Of a stretch of DNA of 64,000 nt, positions 34,517 through 44,041 are shown one piece after another; position 1 is the stretch's first letter, and the number at the start of each line of letters is the position of its first letter. Made by a program: the position numbers and the translations under genes. Source of the DNA: Lachnospiraceae bacterium (lineage in GTDB: Bacteria > Bacillota > Clostridia > Lachnospirales > Lachnospiraceae); contig JAFZVZ010000036.1 of assembly GCA_017617545.1 (NCBI GenBank), forward strand, positions 21,789 to 85,788, given 5' to 3'. The notes under the pieces were generated by a model. The model did no database searches. It was not told the origin of the DNA and worked only from the letters and a program-made list of their open reading frames with translations.

Positions 34517-37144
34517 TTATTGCAATGTAGAATAACAAAATGCGTTAGCGCTCTCAATCACTTCCCGCTTGCCGGGACCGGAACGTTCGTAATCGATCTC
34601 AGCGCTGCTGAAGTAGTACACCGTATCATCCTGCGATACATGTCTGTCCTGCTCATCCATGACGCGCGACGGCGAGATTTCGTAAATGATCAGCTCTCCG
34701 TTGCCCTCGCTGCAGTACTCGACCACTTCCTTGGGTGACCGGATGACCAGTCCCCTCGCCTTCGGCCGGATCGCGTCCGAGTACCACGGGAACTGCTCGT
34801 TACAGATGATCGTATTCCCCCGTCCCGCAGTGACATTGATCCCGCCGACCGACACGGTCAATTCCTTGAACGGGTTCCACAGGTTCGAGAACTTATTGTA
34901 TTTTCTGAGCGGGAACTCCGCCAGCTCCAGGCTGTGCGAGCCTCCGCCGCCTCTGTTCCGTGTGATCGAACCGACATACAGCACGCCGTTCGGCGCAAAT
35001 CTTGCCTTCGTAAAATACCTTACGATATATGCGATGATCGATGCCAGCAGAAGAAGCTCCAGCAGAAGCGGCGCGTATACATTCCACATGACATACCTGG
35101 AATCCTCGCCGACAATATCGATCTTCGCTTTGCCCGTGCCGTACTGGTGGCGAAGCGTCACTTCAATGTCCTTGCCGGACAATCCGAAGTAGTAGGCCCA
35201 GTTAGTCCACCAGTTGCCGAACGTCAGCTCATGCTTTTCCTCGCTGTACGGCGTGACCGTGATCGTTCCGTCGTCGCTGACCTCGACCTTGGTCTTCAGC
35301 TTCTCGTGCTCCTTGTTCAGCATGATGTCGATCTGCTGCTCCACATCGGCTTTGCCGAGCCGGACACCGTCCTTGGTGATGTAAAATGAAACCGACTTCG
35401 AATTCTCAAACAGTTCCGTCTTTTTGACCGAACCGTCGGCGTCGACGGCAAACACCTGATAATCGGCAAGCAGTACGGTATAGCTTTCGCGTGCCGAGGT
35501 TCCGCCGAGGATCGTGCATGTTACATCCACCGTATAGCTTCCCGCGCTCATATCCTGCGTGGATGCCGAATTCGGTGTAAAGATGATCCTTCCGTCATCG
35601 GAATATGTGACGTTGCCTCCGTTCCCCTGCGGGGACACATCGATCTTGGGATCTAACGCCTTAACCTCTGCCGGATCGGTGATCGCCGTTCCGTCGGCGT
35701 ATACCGTGAAACTGATCGCCAGATCTTTATTCGATGCTATGTCGTCATACTTAACACTTTTTGTATCACTCTCGAACGCCGACGAGATCGTATAAACAAC
35801 CCGCGGCGCATATTCCTTGGGTGTAAACCGTACGAATCTTTGGATCGGGCTGAACCCTTCGATGATCACGGCCGCCGAAAGTTCCGTGGGTACCTGCTTT
35901 AACACGTAGTCGGACAGTGTCATCTCCTGTCCTGTGCTCTTCTTGACCTCCGTGCCGTTCTCAAGCACGGTTATCTCAAAACTTGTTCCTGCCGGCAGAA
36001 GCGAAGGGTCGATCTCCTTGTTCGTGCCCATTTCGTATATCTTGCAGGATACCGAAACCTTGTCATTTTCCTGAGCGTCATCCAGCTCGCTGTTGTCGAC
36101 GATCTCCTTACCGTTCAGGGTGATTGTCATCCGGGTTTCAAGGGCCGGCTCAAAGAGAACTACGACATCGTTAATGTCCACTTCCTTGTCAAACACGATA
36201 TTGTACGTTCCCGAACCGATGACCGTCTGCGAATCTCCGAGCAGATATGAGCTGCCCTGAAGGTTCGGATGGTTTGGATAATTGATCAAAGCCTGCCGGC
36301 TGATCGGTATTATCGAGTCCTGTCCGTGAGTTGCCTTGACGATCCTGACGTCGCTGCCCTGAACGAATGCCGCGATATTGAGCAGCGGGATCGCCGAGGA
36401 AACCTGAAGTGTATTGCTGTCAAGTATCGTAATGCTGCTCCGGTCAAGTCTGGTCCGTCCGGATACTCTGTCCGCCAGCCCGTTCATCGCGTCGATGATC
36501 TCCGCCGTGTTGTTCGCGTAATATGTGTATATTCCTTTGCTTTGATCCTCATCCGGCGCGAGGGCTCCTGCGATACTCAGGTAAGTAACCTTCGGCGTGG
36601 TGCCATTCGGCATCACGGTTTTGGTATACTCATCCAGATGATTGTTCAAAAACTTTCTGTCTTTGTCATCGATAACTCCGTCGGTCGCGCATTCGTCAAA
36701 CGCGCCGTCGGTAATGACAACCAGCCAGTATTGTGTGTTCGGATTGGCATCCGGCACCTGTTTCAGTTTATCAAATGCCAGTTCAACAGCAGTGTACGGG
36801 GTGGATCCGTCATCCTTGATCGCGCGGATCGAGTCTACAGACGCCTGTATCCCGACCGCCGACAGGTCGACCTTCTCCGGCGTGTACTCCGAAATGCTCT
36901 GCGAGCGATGCATGTATGTGACATACAGCTGGTCCTCGCTGTTGAGCATGCCGCAGAACATCTGCATCGCATAGTTCGCGTTCGCCCATCTGTCCTGGCT
37001 CTTCATGCTTCCCGAATCGTCATATACAACCGAAACGATCTTCCGGATGTACATTGACTCGGCCGTCGCCACTTCCGTCCTGTCAAAAACGAGCAAACTG
37101 CAAAGCAGCGTTAGCATCACTGTTATCGCTGTCTTTCTCCGCAT
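34517..37144 (-). CDS. Exported vWA-domain protein with C-terminal membrane anchor
   Basis: 875 residues. An N-terminal signal peptide (MRRKTAITVMLTLLCSLLVF) precedes a von Willebrand A domain with MIDAS DDSGSM (about 42-47), a TPYT threonine and VITDGAFDE. Extracellular beta-rich modules follow (about 270-680). A single membrane span at about 690-712 (LLLELLLLASIIAYIVRYF) leaves a cytoplasmic tail of about 160 residues with FHA-like beta pattern (LYVGSITRNRGGGGSHSLEL, GLVIRSPKEVVEYCSEGNGEL). Start ATG 37142-37144 with GGAGGAGG. First gene of the cluster; it likely senses or binds an outside or cell-wall ligand and signals to the tubulin-like partner inside. Confidence 0.88.
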   Translation of the reverse strand: MRRKTAITVMLTLLCSLLVFDRTEVATAESMYIRKIVSVVYDDSGSMKSQDRWANANYAMQMFCGMLNSEDQLYVTYMHRSQSISEYTPEKVDLSAVGIQASVDSIRAIKDDGSTPYTAVELAFDKLKQVPDANPNTQYWLVVITDGAFDECATDGVIDDKDRKFLNNHLDEYTKTVMPNGTTPKVTYLSIAGALAPDEDQSKGIYTYYANNTAEIIDAMNGLADRVSGRTRLDRSSITILDSNTLQVSSAIPLLNIAAFVQGSDVRIVKATHGQDSIIPISRQALINYPNHPNLQGSSYLLGDSQTVIGSGTYNIVFDKEVDINDVVVLFEPALETRMTITLNGKEIVDNSELDDAQENDKVSVSCKIYEMGTNKEIDPSLLPAGTSFEITVLENGTEVKKSTGQEMTLSDYVLKQVPTELSAAVIIEGFSPIQRFVRFTPKEYAPRVVYTISSAFESDTKSVKYDDIASNKDLAISFTVYADGTAITDPAEVKALDPKIDVSPQGNGGNVTYSDDGRIIFTPNSASTQDMSAGSYTVDVTCTILGGTSARESYTVLLADYQVFAVDADGSVKKTELFENSKSVSFYITKDGVRLGKADVEQQIDIMLNKEHEKLKTKVEVSDDGTITVTPYSEEKHELTFGNWWTNWAYYFGLSGKDIEVTLRHQYGTGKAKIDIVGEDSRYVMWNVYAPLLLELLLLASIIAYIVRYFTKARFAPNGVLYVGSITRNRGGGGSHSLELAEFPLRKYNKFSNLWNPFKELTVSVGGINVTAGRGNTIICNEQFPWYSDAIRPKARGLVIRSPKEVVEYCSEGNGELIIYEISPSRVMDEQDRHVSQDDTVYYFSSAEIDYERSGPGKREVIESANAFCYSTLQ

Positions 37145-37241
37145 AGACAACCTCCTCCCCCGGCAGGCTTATTGCAGGCCGGGAAGCCTCTTTCCCCCGT
37201 GCATCGGTATCGGTTTTCACAAAACCGAAAGAGTACATCAT

Positions 37242-37344
37242 ATTATACCATATACAGCCGCTTACAAACAAGTTTTTCGTCCGCAACTTTCCCGCTGTTT
37301 TTTCGCTTGCCGCATACTATACCACACTTCCTGCGTAATGTCAA
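37242..37344 (-). promoter_or_regulatory. Tandem promoters of the vWA/tubulin gene train
   Basis: The distal promoter on the minus strand is TTGACA (37339-37344), 17-bp spacer, TATAGT (37316-37321). A second, downstream box TATAAT (37242-37247) is preceded by TGG (extended -10) and a TTGTTT 18 bp upstream. Between the promoters and ATG 37144 lies a leader with hairpin CGGTTTT/AAAACCG (about 37211-37228). The 354-bp gap 37145-37498 otherwise holds only the next terminator. Confidence 0.65.
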
Positions 37345-37394
37345 TATTATTTACATATGAAAGTAATTAATATTTACTATTAGTATTCCAACGC

Positions 37395-37436
37395 ACAAAA
37401 AAGGCACGCGAAACCTCGGTTTGGCATGCCTTTATT
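37395..37436 (-). terminator. Terminator of the Na/Pi cotransporter gene
   Basis: Stem AAAGGCA...AAACC / GGTTT...TGCCTTT, followed on the minus strand by TTTTTTGTG. It separates the transporter gene from the vWA cluster promoters. Confidence 0.75.
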
Positions 37437-37498
37437 TTCCAAAAAATGTTCTGCAATTAATCTGTGAAACGCTCCGCCGCCCACTCGGCGCACCCGGC

Positions 37499-39310
37499 TC
37501 ACTCCAACGAATACTTCTTATCGAACGTGTCGTAGATCTGGTTGAATTCCATATTGCCGAACTTGATACCGCTTAAGTATTCGTGCGTGTCAAATCCGCC
37601 TCGCTCAACCTCGATGACCGCCACGGCGATGTTGCTGCAGTGGTCGGAGATACGCTCGTAGTTGTTGAGGATGTCGGAGAGGATAAAGCCCATCTCGATC
37701 GAGCAGCCGCCGCGCTGCAGGCGCGTGATGTGGTTGGTCTTGATCGTGCCGGTGAGCTTGTCGATCACCTGCTCGAGCGGTTCGACGCGGAACGCGTGCT
37801 CGAGGTCGTCCTTGGTGTAGCACTCGGTCGTCATGGCGAGGATCTCGTCGATGGCGTTCGTGAGAACGCGGAGCTCCTTGGTCGCCTCTGCGGTGAAGCT
37901 CAGGCGCTTCTCACGGATCTCCTCGGCCGCCTTGTAGAGGTTGACCGCGTGGTCGCCGAGACGCTCGAAGTCGCCGATGGTGTGCAGCATTTTCGAAATA
38001 ACGCGTCCGTCGTGGTCGGAGACGGTCTTCGAGGAAAGGTTCACGAGGTAGCTGCCGAGCTTGTCCTCGTACATGTCGAGCTCATTTTCCACGCGAAGCA
38101 CCTCGGCCACGCGCTCATCCGTGTAATTGTCGAACAGGCTCATCGCGTCGTAGAGGTTCTGGCACGCGAGCTCGGCCATTTTCTTCGTCAGGTTGTTACA
38201 CTCGGCAACGGCCACGGACGGGGAACGAAGGACACGGACATCGAGGAAGCTGAGGTTCTGCTGCATCTCCGACTCTTCCTTCGGCTGCTTGATGATGCGC
38301 TCGGTCAGGCGGGTAAGGCCTTTGGAAAATGGCAGGAGCACGATCGTTGTCAGAATGTTAAACGCAGTATGCACGATCGCGATGCCGACGCTGCCGATCG
38401 AGTTTGACAGGAATGCCGGCGGGTTGATCGCCTGGAGCAGGCAGAACACAGTCAGCCAGATCGCCGTTCCGAGGATCTTGATCATCACGTGCACGGTCGC
38501 AACGCGCTTTGCCTTGTAGTTCGTACCGATGCAGGAGATCAGGGACGTCGCGCAGGTACCGATGTTCAGACCCATAATGATCGGAATGGCCATCGCGAAG
38601 GTGAGGATGCCGCCCTCGGAGATAGCGATCAAAATACCGATGGTCGCCGCGGACGACTGGATCACGGCCGTGATCAGAAGGCCCATCAGCACACCGAAGA
38701 TCGGGTTGTTAAACTTGGTCATCAGCTCGCGGAACTCGGGGACGTCGCGCAGCGGGCTCACCGCCTCCGACATCATGCTCATACCCTTCATCAGGATGGC
38801 AAATCCGACAAACACGGTTCCGATGCTCTTGTACCGGTCCTTCTTGGAAAACATGATAAAACCGATACCGATGAGCGCCAGGAACGGCGAGAAAAATTCA
38901 GGTTTCAGAAGCGTCAGCCACCAGGTACCCGACGAGATCGAGCCGAGCGTCAGCAGCCATCCGGTAAATGTCGTTCCGATGTTCGCGCCGAAGATGACGG
39001 CGAGCGTCTGTCCGAACTGCATGATACCGGAGTTTACGAGACCGACCAGCATGACGGTCGTCGCCGAGGACGACTGCATCGCGATCGTAATGCCCGCGCC
39101 GAGCGCGATGCTCACGATCGGATTTGCGGACGTCTGCTTGAGCATTCGCTCCAGCCGGCCGCCGGCCATTTTCTCAAGAGCCTGTGACATGACCCTCATG
39201 CCGAACATAAAAAAAACAAGACCACCAACGAGCTCGGCGATGTTCATCATACTCATCCTGTTGCCCGCGGCAGTCGTAGCCAATACACTCATCATACGCG
39301 CTGTAATCAT
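37499..39310 (-). CDS. Na/Pi cotransporter family protein with C-terminal PhoU-like domain
   Basis: 603 residues. The N-terminal 350 residues are a NptA/YjbB-type sodium-phosphate symporter with the duplicated QSSSA motif (ITIAMQSSSATTVMLVG and TAVIQSSAATIGILI) and GANIGTT and GLNIGTCA repeats. Residues about 360-590 are helical and PhoU-like (TVSDHDGRVISKMLHTIGDFERLGDHAVNL, ERISDHCSNIAVAV). It moves inorganic phosphate or related anions across the membrane, with the PhoU-like domain as a probable regulator. Several in-frame ATG codons lie near the start; the first has AGGGAGATGAACA upstream. Confidence 0.93.
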   Translation of the reverse strand: MITARMMSVLATTAAGNRMSMMNIAELVGGLVFFMFGMRVMSQALEKMAGGRLERMLKQTSANPIVSIALGAGITIAMQSSSATTVMLVGLVNSGIMQFGQTLAVIFGANIGTTFTGWLLTLGSISSGTWWLTLLKPEFFSPFLALIGIGFIMFSKKDRYKSIGTVFVGFAILMKGMSMMSEAVSPLRDVPEFRELMTKFNNPIFGVLMGLLITAVIQSSAATIGILIAISEGGILTFAMAIPIIMGLNIGTCATSLISCIGTNYKAKRVATVHVMIKILGTAIWLTVFCLLQAINPPAFLSNSIGSVGIAIVHTAFNILTTIVLLPFSKGLTRLTERIIKQPKEESEMQQNLSFLDVRVLRSPSVAVAECNNLTKKMAELACQNLYDAMSLFDNYTDERVAEVLRVENELDMYEDKLGSYLVNLSSKTVSDHDGRVISKMLHTIGDFERLGDHAVNLYKAAEEIREKRLSFTAEATKELRVLTNAIDEILAMTTECYTKDDLEHAFRVEPLEQVIDKLTGTIKTNHITRLQRGGCSIEMGFILSDILNNYERISDHCSNIAVAVIEVERGGFDTHEYLSGIKFGNMEFNQIYDTFDKKYSLE

Positions 39311-39517
39311 TGTTCATCTCCCTGCTTCCGGCGAATGAAGGAAGGCTTGTAAAAGCCGTGCAATACATGTCTTCGGGCCGCGCCCAAGGCTTGCGATAGT
39401 GCCGGAATGCTCTCCGCTTGTTCACTGCGGTTGTCTTTTATCCTTAATCTACACCCGCAGTGTATCAGGGAAACGTGAAGAGACCGTTATCGTTGTGTTA
39501 AATCCATGTTAAAACAT

Positions 39518-39541
39518 GCGGGGAGCAGAATCACTCCCCGC
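39518..39541 (-). terminator. Terminator overlapping the stop of the YD-repeat gene
   Basis: Stem GCGGGGAG/CTCCCCGC with an eight-base loop that contains the stop codon (39531-39533), followed on the minus strand by ATGTTTTAAC. Confidence 0.6.
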
Positions 39542-40907
39542 GCTGGCGCACTATTGTCGGCATTTCCGTCGGATCATCCATATAAAACTTTTTGTTTTCC
39601 TCAAGCTGTTCCTTTGAGATTTGGATTTCCTTGTATTGGTATGTCGTACAGACACCCTCGTTCGAGCCGCTCCACTCGCGGATCAGATTTCCGTGCTGAT
39701 CATACTCGTAATACCATCCGTCACTCTCGTCCGCCGACCCTGTATAAATCAGCCTTCCCTCCTGATCATACCGGTATATCGTCTCCGTAAAATTCTCACC
39801 GTCTTTGGATGTCTTGTTCTTCAGGATGTGTCCGTTCTCATCATAGGTGTTGCGGACGATCCAATAAACCTTGCCTTTCGAATCGACACACTCTTCCCAA
39901 ACAGTCTGTCCGTCCCGGTCATATTCCCCGGTGGACACGGCACCGCTATTGTACACACGTTTTTCCGTATACCCTCCGTTGTCGGTATACTCGTAGGTTG
40001 TCAGGCATTCAACGAAGGGTTCGTCCGCAGACCAGTAGTCGTACTCCGCCACTTCGATCAACCTGTCGTCCGGATCGTATCGCCAGGAAAGTTTCGGGAG
40101 ATCTCTCCAGGTACCGTCCTCCCGGCTTTTCGAATATCTGGTATAATCCGTCTGACGCCGCGCTCCGTCGTCATCATACTCGATCTCGCAGGTCAGCTCC
40201 CATTCGCCGTCATTCAACACGTATCGCTTCCGAACTCTCCCCTCTTCGTCGCACTCACTTTTAATATTCGCAGACGGTGTCCACTCATCATTTTCCGGCT
40301 CCCATATTTCGTAGGAGATCTCATAGCCGTTCCTGTCAAGTTGATTTCTGTACTTGCGCTTCACACTGCCTTCTTCATCGTAGTCTGTCCAACCGGTCTC
40401 ATGTCGTTTTTCATCATAATACGTGCATCTCGAATACGATTGCGAATCCTCCTGCCAGTACTCCGCGTGGCTGCGGATCTTACCCGACGGATAATACTCG
40501 TACCTGTCTTTCTCAACCTCCGTGATGTCTTCGGTTTTGGTCGAATAATACGAATAATAACTGAGCGTCATCCGCGTAACCGGCAGATCCCCATCGTAAT
40601 AGTATTCCAGATCATATGACCTGTAAAGCTTGCCCTCCGGATAATACGACATGTTCGTCAGTCTTCCCTTCGAATCGTACCGATATTCCCATACGTCCGT
40701 ATCGTATTCCTCCTGATCTTTGCCCAAGTAGGAATATGACTTACTTGTTCTCTGCACCGACTTCAGTACCCAGATGGCCTCATCCCCATCCCCGCTCTTC
40801 TTCGAGCCGTGAAGCAAAACAGCGATCAGCACTCCCCAGACCGCGAGCATCAGCACGCACGCCCCGATGAGCACCAACCGCATCTTCTTTGACCGTGTAT
40901 TCCCCAT
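39531..40907 (-). CDS. Membrane-anchored YD/RHS-like repeat protein
   Basis: 458 residues from ATG 40905-40907 (GGGGGAGAATAC upstream). One N-terminal membrane span (VLIGACVLMLAVWGVLIAVLL) acts as signal anchor. The rest is a Tyr/Asp-rich series of about 20-25-residue units of the form YxYDxxGRLxxxxxY (WEYRYDSKGRLTNMSYYPEGK, YRYDQEGRLIYTGSADES), i.e. YD repeats that wind into beta shells in RHS/teneurin proteins. No toxin-like C-terminal domain or RHS core peptidase is present; the protein ends soon after the repeats. A paralogous lipoprotein is at 56496. Function unknown. Confidence 0.8.
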   Translation of the reverse strand: MGNTRSKKMRLVLIGACVLMLAVWGVLIAVLLHGSKKSGDGDEAIWVLKSVQRTSKSYSYLGKDQEEYDTDVWEYRYDSKGRLTNMSYYPEGKLYRSYDLEYYYDGDLPVTRMTLSYYSYYSTKTEDITEVEKDRYEYYPSGKIRSHAEYWQEDSQSYSRCTYYDEKRHETGWTDYDEEGSVKRKYRNQLDRNGYEISYEIWEPENDEWTPSANIKSECDEEGRVRKRYVLNDGEWELTCEIEYDDDGARRQTDYTRYSKSREDGTWRDLPKLSWRYDPDDRLIEVAEYDYWSADEPFVECLTTYEYTDNGGYTEKRVYNSGAVSTGEYDRDGQTVWEECVDSKGKVYWIVRNTYDENGHILKNKTSKDGENFTETIYRYDQEGRLIYTGSADESDGWYYEYDQHGNLIREWSGSNEGVCTTYQYKEIQISKEQLEENKKFYMDDPTEMPTIVRQRGE

Positions 40908-40941
40908 GTATTCTCCCCCCACAGAAGCTTACCTTCCTGTA

Positions 40942-40970
40942 ATTGTACCACATCCGGACATGTGCCACAA
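40942..40970 (-). promoter_or_regulatory. Promoter of the 39531 YD-repeat gene
   Basis: Minus strand TTGTGG (40965-40970), 17-bp spacer, TACAAT (40942-40947), 35 bp from the start codon. Confidence 0.55.
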
Positions 40971-41059
40971 TCCTTTGTTTCTCATGCTTTCGCGGAAAAT
41001 GAGCCCGCTCCCCGCGAGGAACTCATTTCATCCCACGGAAACGCGACGCTCCCACGCAA

Positions 41060-41103
41060 GAAAGCCGCACCTGCAACCGTTCGGTCGCAAATGCGGCTTT
41101 TCT
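41060..41103 (-). terminator. Terminator of the thiamine salvage operon
   Basis: Stem AAAGCCGCA/TGCGGCTTT with inner CGACC/GGTCG-like pairing, followed on the minus strand by CTTTCTTG. An inverted GGAAAATG...CATTTTCC pair (41110-41146) lies between it and the cytX stop. Confidence 0.7.
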
Positions 41104-41151
41104 ATGGTTCGGAAAATGTCGCTGCCGTTGCGGCGGCCATTTTCCGCAATA

Positions 41152-42351
41152 TTATTCAGCCTTTTCGGCAGCCTTCTCAGCACCCTTCTTTCCGAGGAAC
41201 AGGCCCGACACGACGCACAGAGCCATCGTGATCAGCATGTCCGGAAGCGTGTTGCCGACAGGGATGTCGACGCGCATCAAAAGGCGGTACACGACGAAAC
41301 CGATCACCCAGATGATGAGGTTGCGCCAGTCGAACGACTTCTTCGTTCCGTCGCGCTTGAGGATGAAGAAGTCCGCGATCTGCACCGCGATCATCGGCGC
41401 GAATACGGAGCCGATGAAGTACAGGAAATCGGTGATGTCATCCATCGGGAACAGGATCGCGCCGACCGTACCGATCACGGTCACGCTGATGCCGACCCAC
41501 CGGCAGTTCAGCTTCTTCGAGACGGACTCGCTCGATACACCGGCCGAGTACGCGTCGAGGAACGTCGTCGTCACAGTGGAAAATACGATGATCAGAAGTC
41601 CGACAACACCGAGGCCGGCTTTCACAACGATCTGCGCGATGTCCGACTCCGCCGTGAAGATCGAGGAGCCCATGCCGATCACATACATCCAGCAGCTGAC
41701 GATGCCGTAGACGATCGCGCTGGCCGCCGTCGCACGCACCGGTTTCTCCGCGTCGCGCGTGTAGTCGCTGATCAGCGGAAGCCACGACAGAGGCATTGCA
41801 ACCGACAGCTCCACAGCCGCGCCGAAGGTCAGGCCGTCATCGGCAACCTCATGGATGATGCCGTCGCCGAAGATGACAAAACTCAGGATCACGGTCAGGA
41901 TGAACAGTGCCGACATTGCGACCGTGTTCACCTTGCCGAGGTTCTTGATGCCGATGAAGATCCACAGGATGATCAGGCAGCCGATCACAAGGCACCACAC
42001 CCATTTGATCTTCTCGCCCCAGATCCCGCCGGCAGCACCCGCGCCGTCATAGATCATGATCGCCGTCCAGCCGACGAGCTGAACGATGTTGAGGATGGAG
42101 AACAACAGGCCGCCCTTCGAGCCGAAGCTCATCTTCGCGATCTCCATCGAACTCTCGCGGACTTTGCCGCCGATCAGGCCCGCGAGGAACAGCATGACGC
42201 AGCCGATCACATGGCCGAGGAGGATCGCCAGCAGGCCCTTTGTAAAGCCAAGCGGCGCAAAATAAGTACCGGTCAAAATCTCCGCGATGGAGACCGCCGC
42301 GCCGAACCAGATCAATCCGTTCTCAAAGACGGAAGTACGTTTCTCATTCAT
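41152..42351 (-). CDS. cytX: CytX-type hydroxymethylpyrimidine transporter (NCS1 family)
   Basis: 399-residue polytopic permease with about 12 hydrophobic spans and the NCS1 (nucleobase:cation symporter-1) pattern (FGAAVSIAEILTGTYFAPLG, SWLPLISDYTRDAEKPVRATAAS). CytX proteins in thiamine loci are taken to import HMP, the pyrimidine precursor. Its ATG lies within one base of the thiD stop, so they are coupled. Last gene of the riboswitch-controlled operon. The C-terminal KKGAEKAAEKAE tail is charged. Confidence 0.88.
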   Translation of the reverse strand: MNEKRTSVFENGLIWFGAAVSIAEILTGTYFAPLGFTKGLLAILLGHVIGCVMLFLAGLIGGKVRESSMEIAKMSFGSKGGLLFSILNIVQLVGWTAIMIYDGAGAAGGIWGEKIKWVWCLVIGCLIILWIFIGIKNLGKVNTVAMSALFILTVILSFVIFGDGIIHEVADDGLTFGAAVELSVAMPLSWLPLISDYTRDAEKPVRATAASAIVYGIVSCWMYVIGMGSSIFTAESDIAQIVVKAGLGVVGLLIIVFSTVTTTFLDAYSAGVSSESVSKKLNCRWVGISVTVIGTVGAILFPMDDITDFLYFIGSVFAPMIAVQIADFFILKRDGTKKSFDWRNLIIWVIGFVVYRLLMRVDIPVGNTLPDMLITMALCVVSGLFLGKKGAEKAAEKAE

Positions 42352-42352
42352 G

Positions 42353-43165
42353 TCACTCCGCCTCCTTCGCGTATTCGCCGGTCAGGGCAAATCCGTGCGC
42401 CATCGGGCCGGACCCCTGTCCCAGATCGAGCATCGCCGAAAGAGCGTCGGAGATGTATGCCTTCGCCCGCTTCACCGCCTCGGGAAGCGCGAACCCCTTG
42501 GCCAGGTTGGCCGCGATCGCGCTCGAGAGCGTGCAGCCCGTGCCGTGCGTGTTCGGGTTGTCAATGCGCTTGCCGTTGAACCAGGTCATCGTCCCGTCCG
42601 CGTACAGCAGGTCGTTCGCATCGTTGATATTGTGGCCGCCCTTCATGAGGACCGCGCAGTGATACGTGTCGCCGATCAGCTTCGCCGCCTTCTCCATGTC
42701 GTCAGCCGTCACGATCTTCATCCCGGAGAGGATCTCGCCCTCGGGAATGTTCGGCGTCGTCACGGTCGCGAGCGGAAGAAGCTCCTTCGTCAGCGTCTCC
42801 ACGGCATCGCTCTTGAGCAAAACCGAGCCGGAGGTCGCCACCATCACGGGGTCGACGACGACATTTTCCGCCTTGTATTCGCGAAGCTTCGCCGCGATCA
42901 CGCGGATCAGCTCCGTCGAGGAGACCATGCCGATCTTCACCGCATCCGGACGGATGTCCTCAAAGATCATGTCAATCTGTTCTCCCAGAAATTCCGGGTC
43001 AGTCTCCCGGATCGAACGAACACCGGTCGTGTTCTGCGCGGTCAGCGCGGTAATCGCACTCATCGCGTACACACCGTTCATGGTCATCGTCTTCAGATCG
43101 GCCTGAATCCCGGCGCCTCCGCTGCAGTCGCTGCCCGCAACGGTCAATGCTGTTTTCATCTTCAT
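42353..43165 (-). CDS. thiD: Hydroxymethylpyrimidine/phosphomethylpyrimidine kinase
   Basis: Ribokinase-fold kinase (270 aa) that phosphorylates HMP and HMP-P to HMP-PP for thiamine synthesis. Key segments: ALTVAGSDCSGGAGIQADLKT at the N-terminus, ENVVVDPVMVATSGSVLL, and the anion-hole motif NTHGTGCTLSSAIAANLAKG. RBS AAAGGAGTG. It supplies the pyrimidine half for ThiE in the same operon. Confidence 0.95.
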   Translation of the reverse strand: MKMKTALTVAGSDCSGGAGIQADLKTMTMNGVYAMSAITALTAQNTTGVRSIRETDPEFLGEQIDMIFEDIRPDAVKIGMVSSTELIRVIAAKLREYKAENVVVDPVMVATSGSVLLKSDAVETLTKELLPLATVTTPNIPEGEILSGMKIVTADDMEKAAKLIGDTYHCAVLMKGGHNINDANDLLYADGTMTWFNGKRIDNPNTHGTGCTLSSAIAANLAKGFALPEAVKRAKAYISDALSAMLDLGQGSGPMAHGFALTGEYAKEAE

Positions 43166-43330
43166 TGTGTCACACTCCTTTTTACTTCAGCATTGTTTTA
43201 TCACGGATCACGCGTCGCCGCGCTCTCCGAAGCGACACAAGGTGGTGCCCCCGGTGTGCCGCTGTGATATCATTTTTCGGAAAATGGGTTCACTCCCCCG
43301 CGAGATCTCTGCGCTCCGCAAAGGCTCCCG

Positions 43331-43972
43331 TCACTCTTCCACGGTCTCCTCCGCGATCGCTCGAAGCTCGCGGCAGGATTCCTCGATGTCGTCCGCGCCG
43401 AAGATCGCGCTGACGAGGGCAAATCCGTCCACGCCCGTGCCCGCAAGCTCGCGCATGTTGCCCTTGCCGATCCCGCCGATGGCGACGACAGGTACATCAA
43501 CCGCGTCACAGATCGCCTTCAGCGTCTCCTTCGGGAGCACATCCACATCGGTCTTCGTCGAGGTCGAGAACATCGCGCCGACGCCGAGGCAGTCCGCCCC
43601 GCCCTGCACGGCCTCGATTGCCTCCTCCACGCTGTGCGCGGAGACGCCGATCATCATGTCCTCGCCGACACGCTCGCGAACCTTCGCGGCAGCCATGTCG
43701 TCCTGGCCCACGTGAACGCCGTCCGCGTGGCAGGCGATCGCAATGTCCACGTTGTCGTTGACGAAGAACGGAACGCCGTAGCTTCTGCACAGCTCCGCGA
43801 TCTCGATCGCCTCCGCGCAGAACTCCTCCTCCGGCAAATCCTTCTCCCGCAGCTGCACGCAGGTCGCGCCGCCCCTAAGCGCCGCCTCAACCTGCTCGTA
43901 TAATGTCTGCTCCCCCGTCCAAGCGCGGTCCGTGACCGCGTAGAGAAGCATCGTCTTTCTGTCACACTTCAT
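43331..43972 (-). CDS. thiE: Thiamine phosphate synthase
   Basis: TIM-barrel enzyme (213 aa) that joins HMP-PP and hydroxyethylthiazole phosphate to thiamine monophosphate. Visible motifs: LYAVTDRAWTGE, VQLREKDLP (diphosphate site), FVNDNVDIAIACHADGVHVGQDD, IGVSAHS, and VAIGGIG near the end. RBS AAAGGACAGACCT. A 165-bp gap before thiD contains a CATTTTCCGAAAAATG-type inverted repeat. Confidence 0.95.
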   Translation of the reverse strand: MKCDRKTMLLYAVTDRAWTGEQTLYEQVEAALRGGATCVQLREKDLPEEEFCAEAIEIAELCRSYGVPFFVNDNVDIAIACHADGVHVGQDDMAAAKVRERVGEDMMIGVSAHSVEEAIEAVQGGADCLGVGAMFSTSTKTDVDVLPKETLKAICDAVDVPVVAIGGIGKGNMRELAGTGVDGFALVSAIFGADDIEESCRELRAIAEETVEE

Positions 43973-44041
43973 AGGTCTGTCCTTTCACTGTCCGAAGCCC
44001 ACGCCGCTTCGGGCTCATCGGATCCTCGCGGATCCTCCTGC

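Noticed and set aside
43166-43330. Second TPP riboswitch between thiE and thiD
   Set aside because: A GGGGAGT segment is present but CTGAGA and ACCTGAT blocks are missing.
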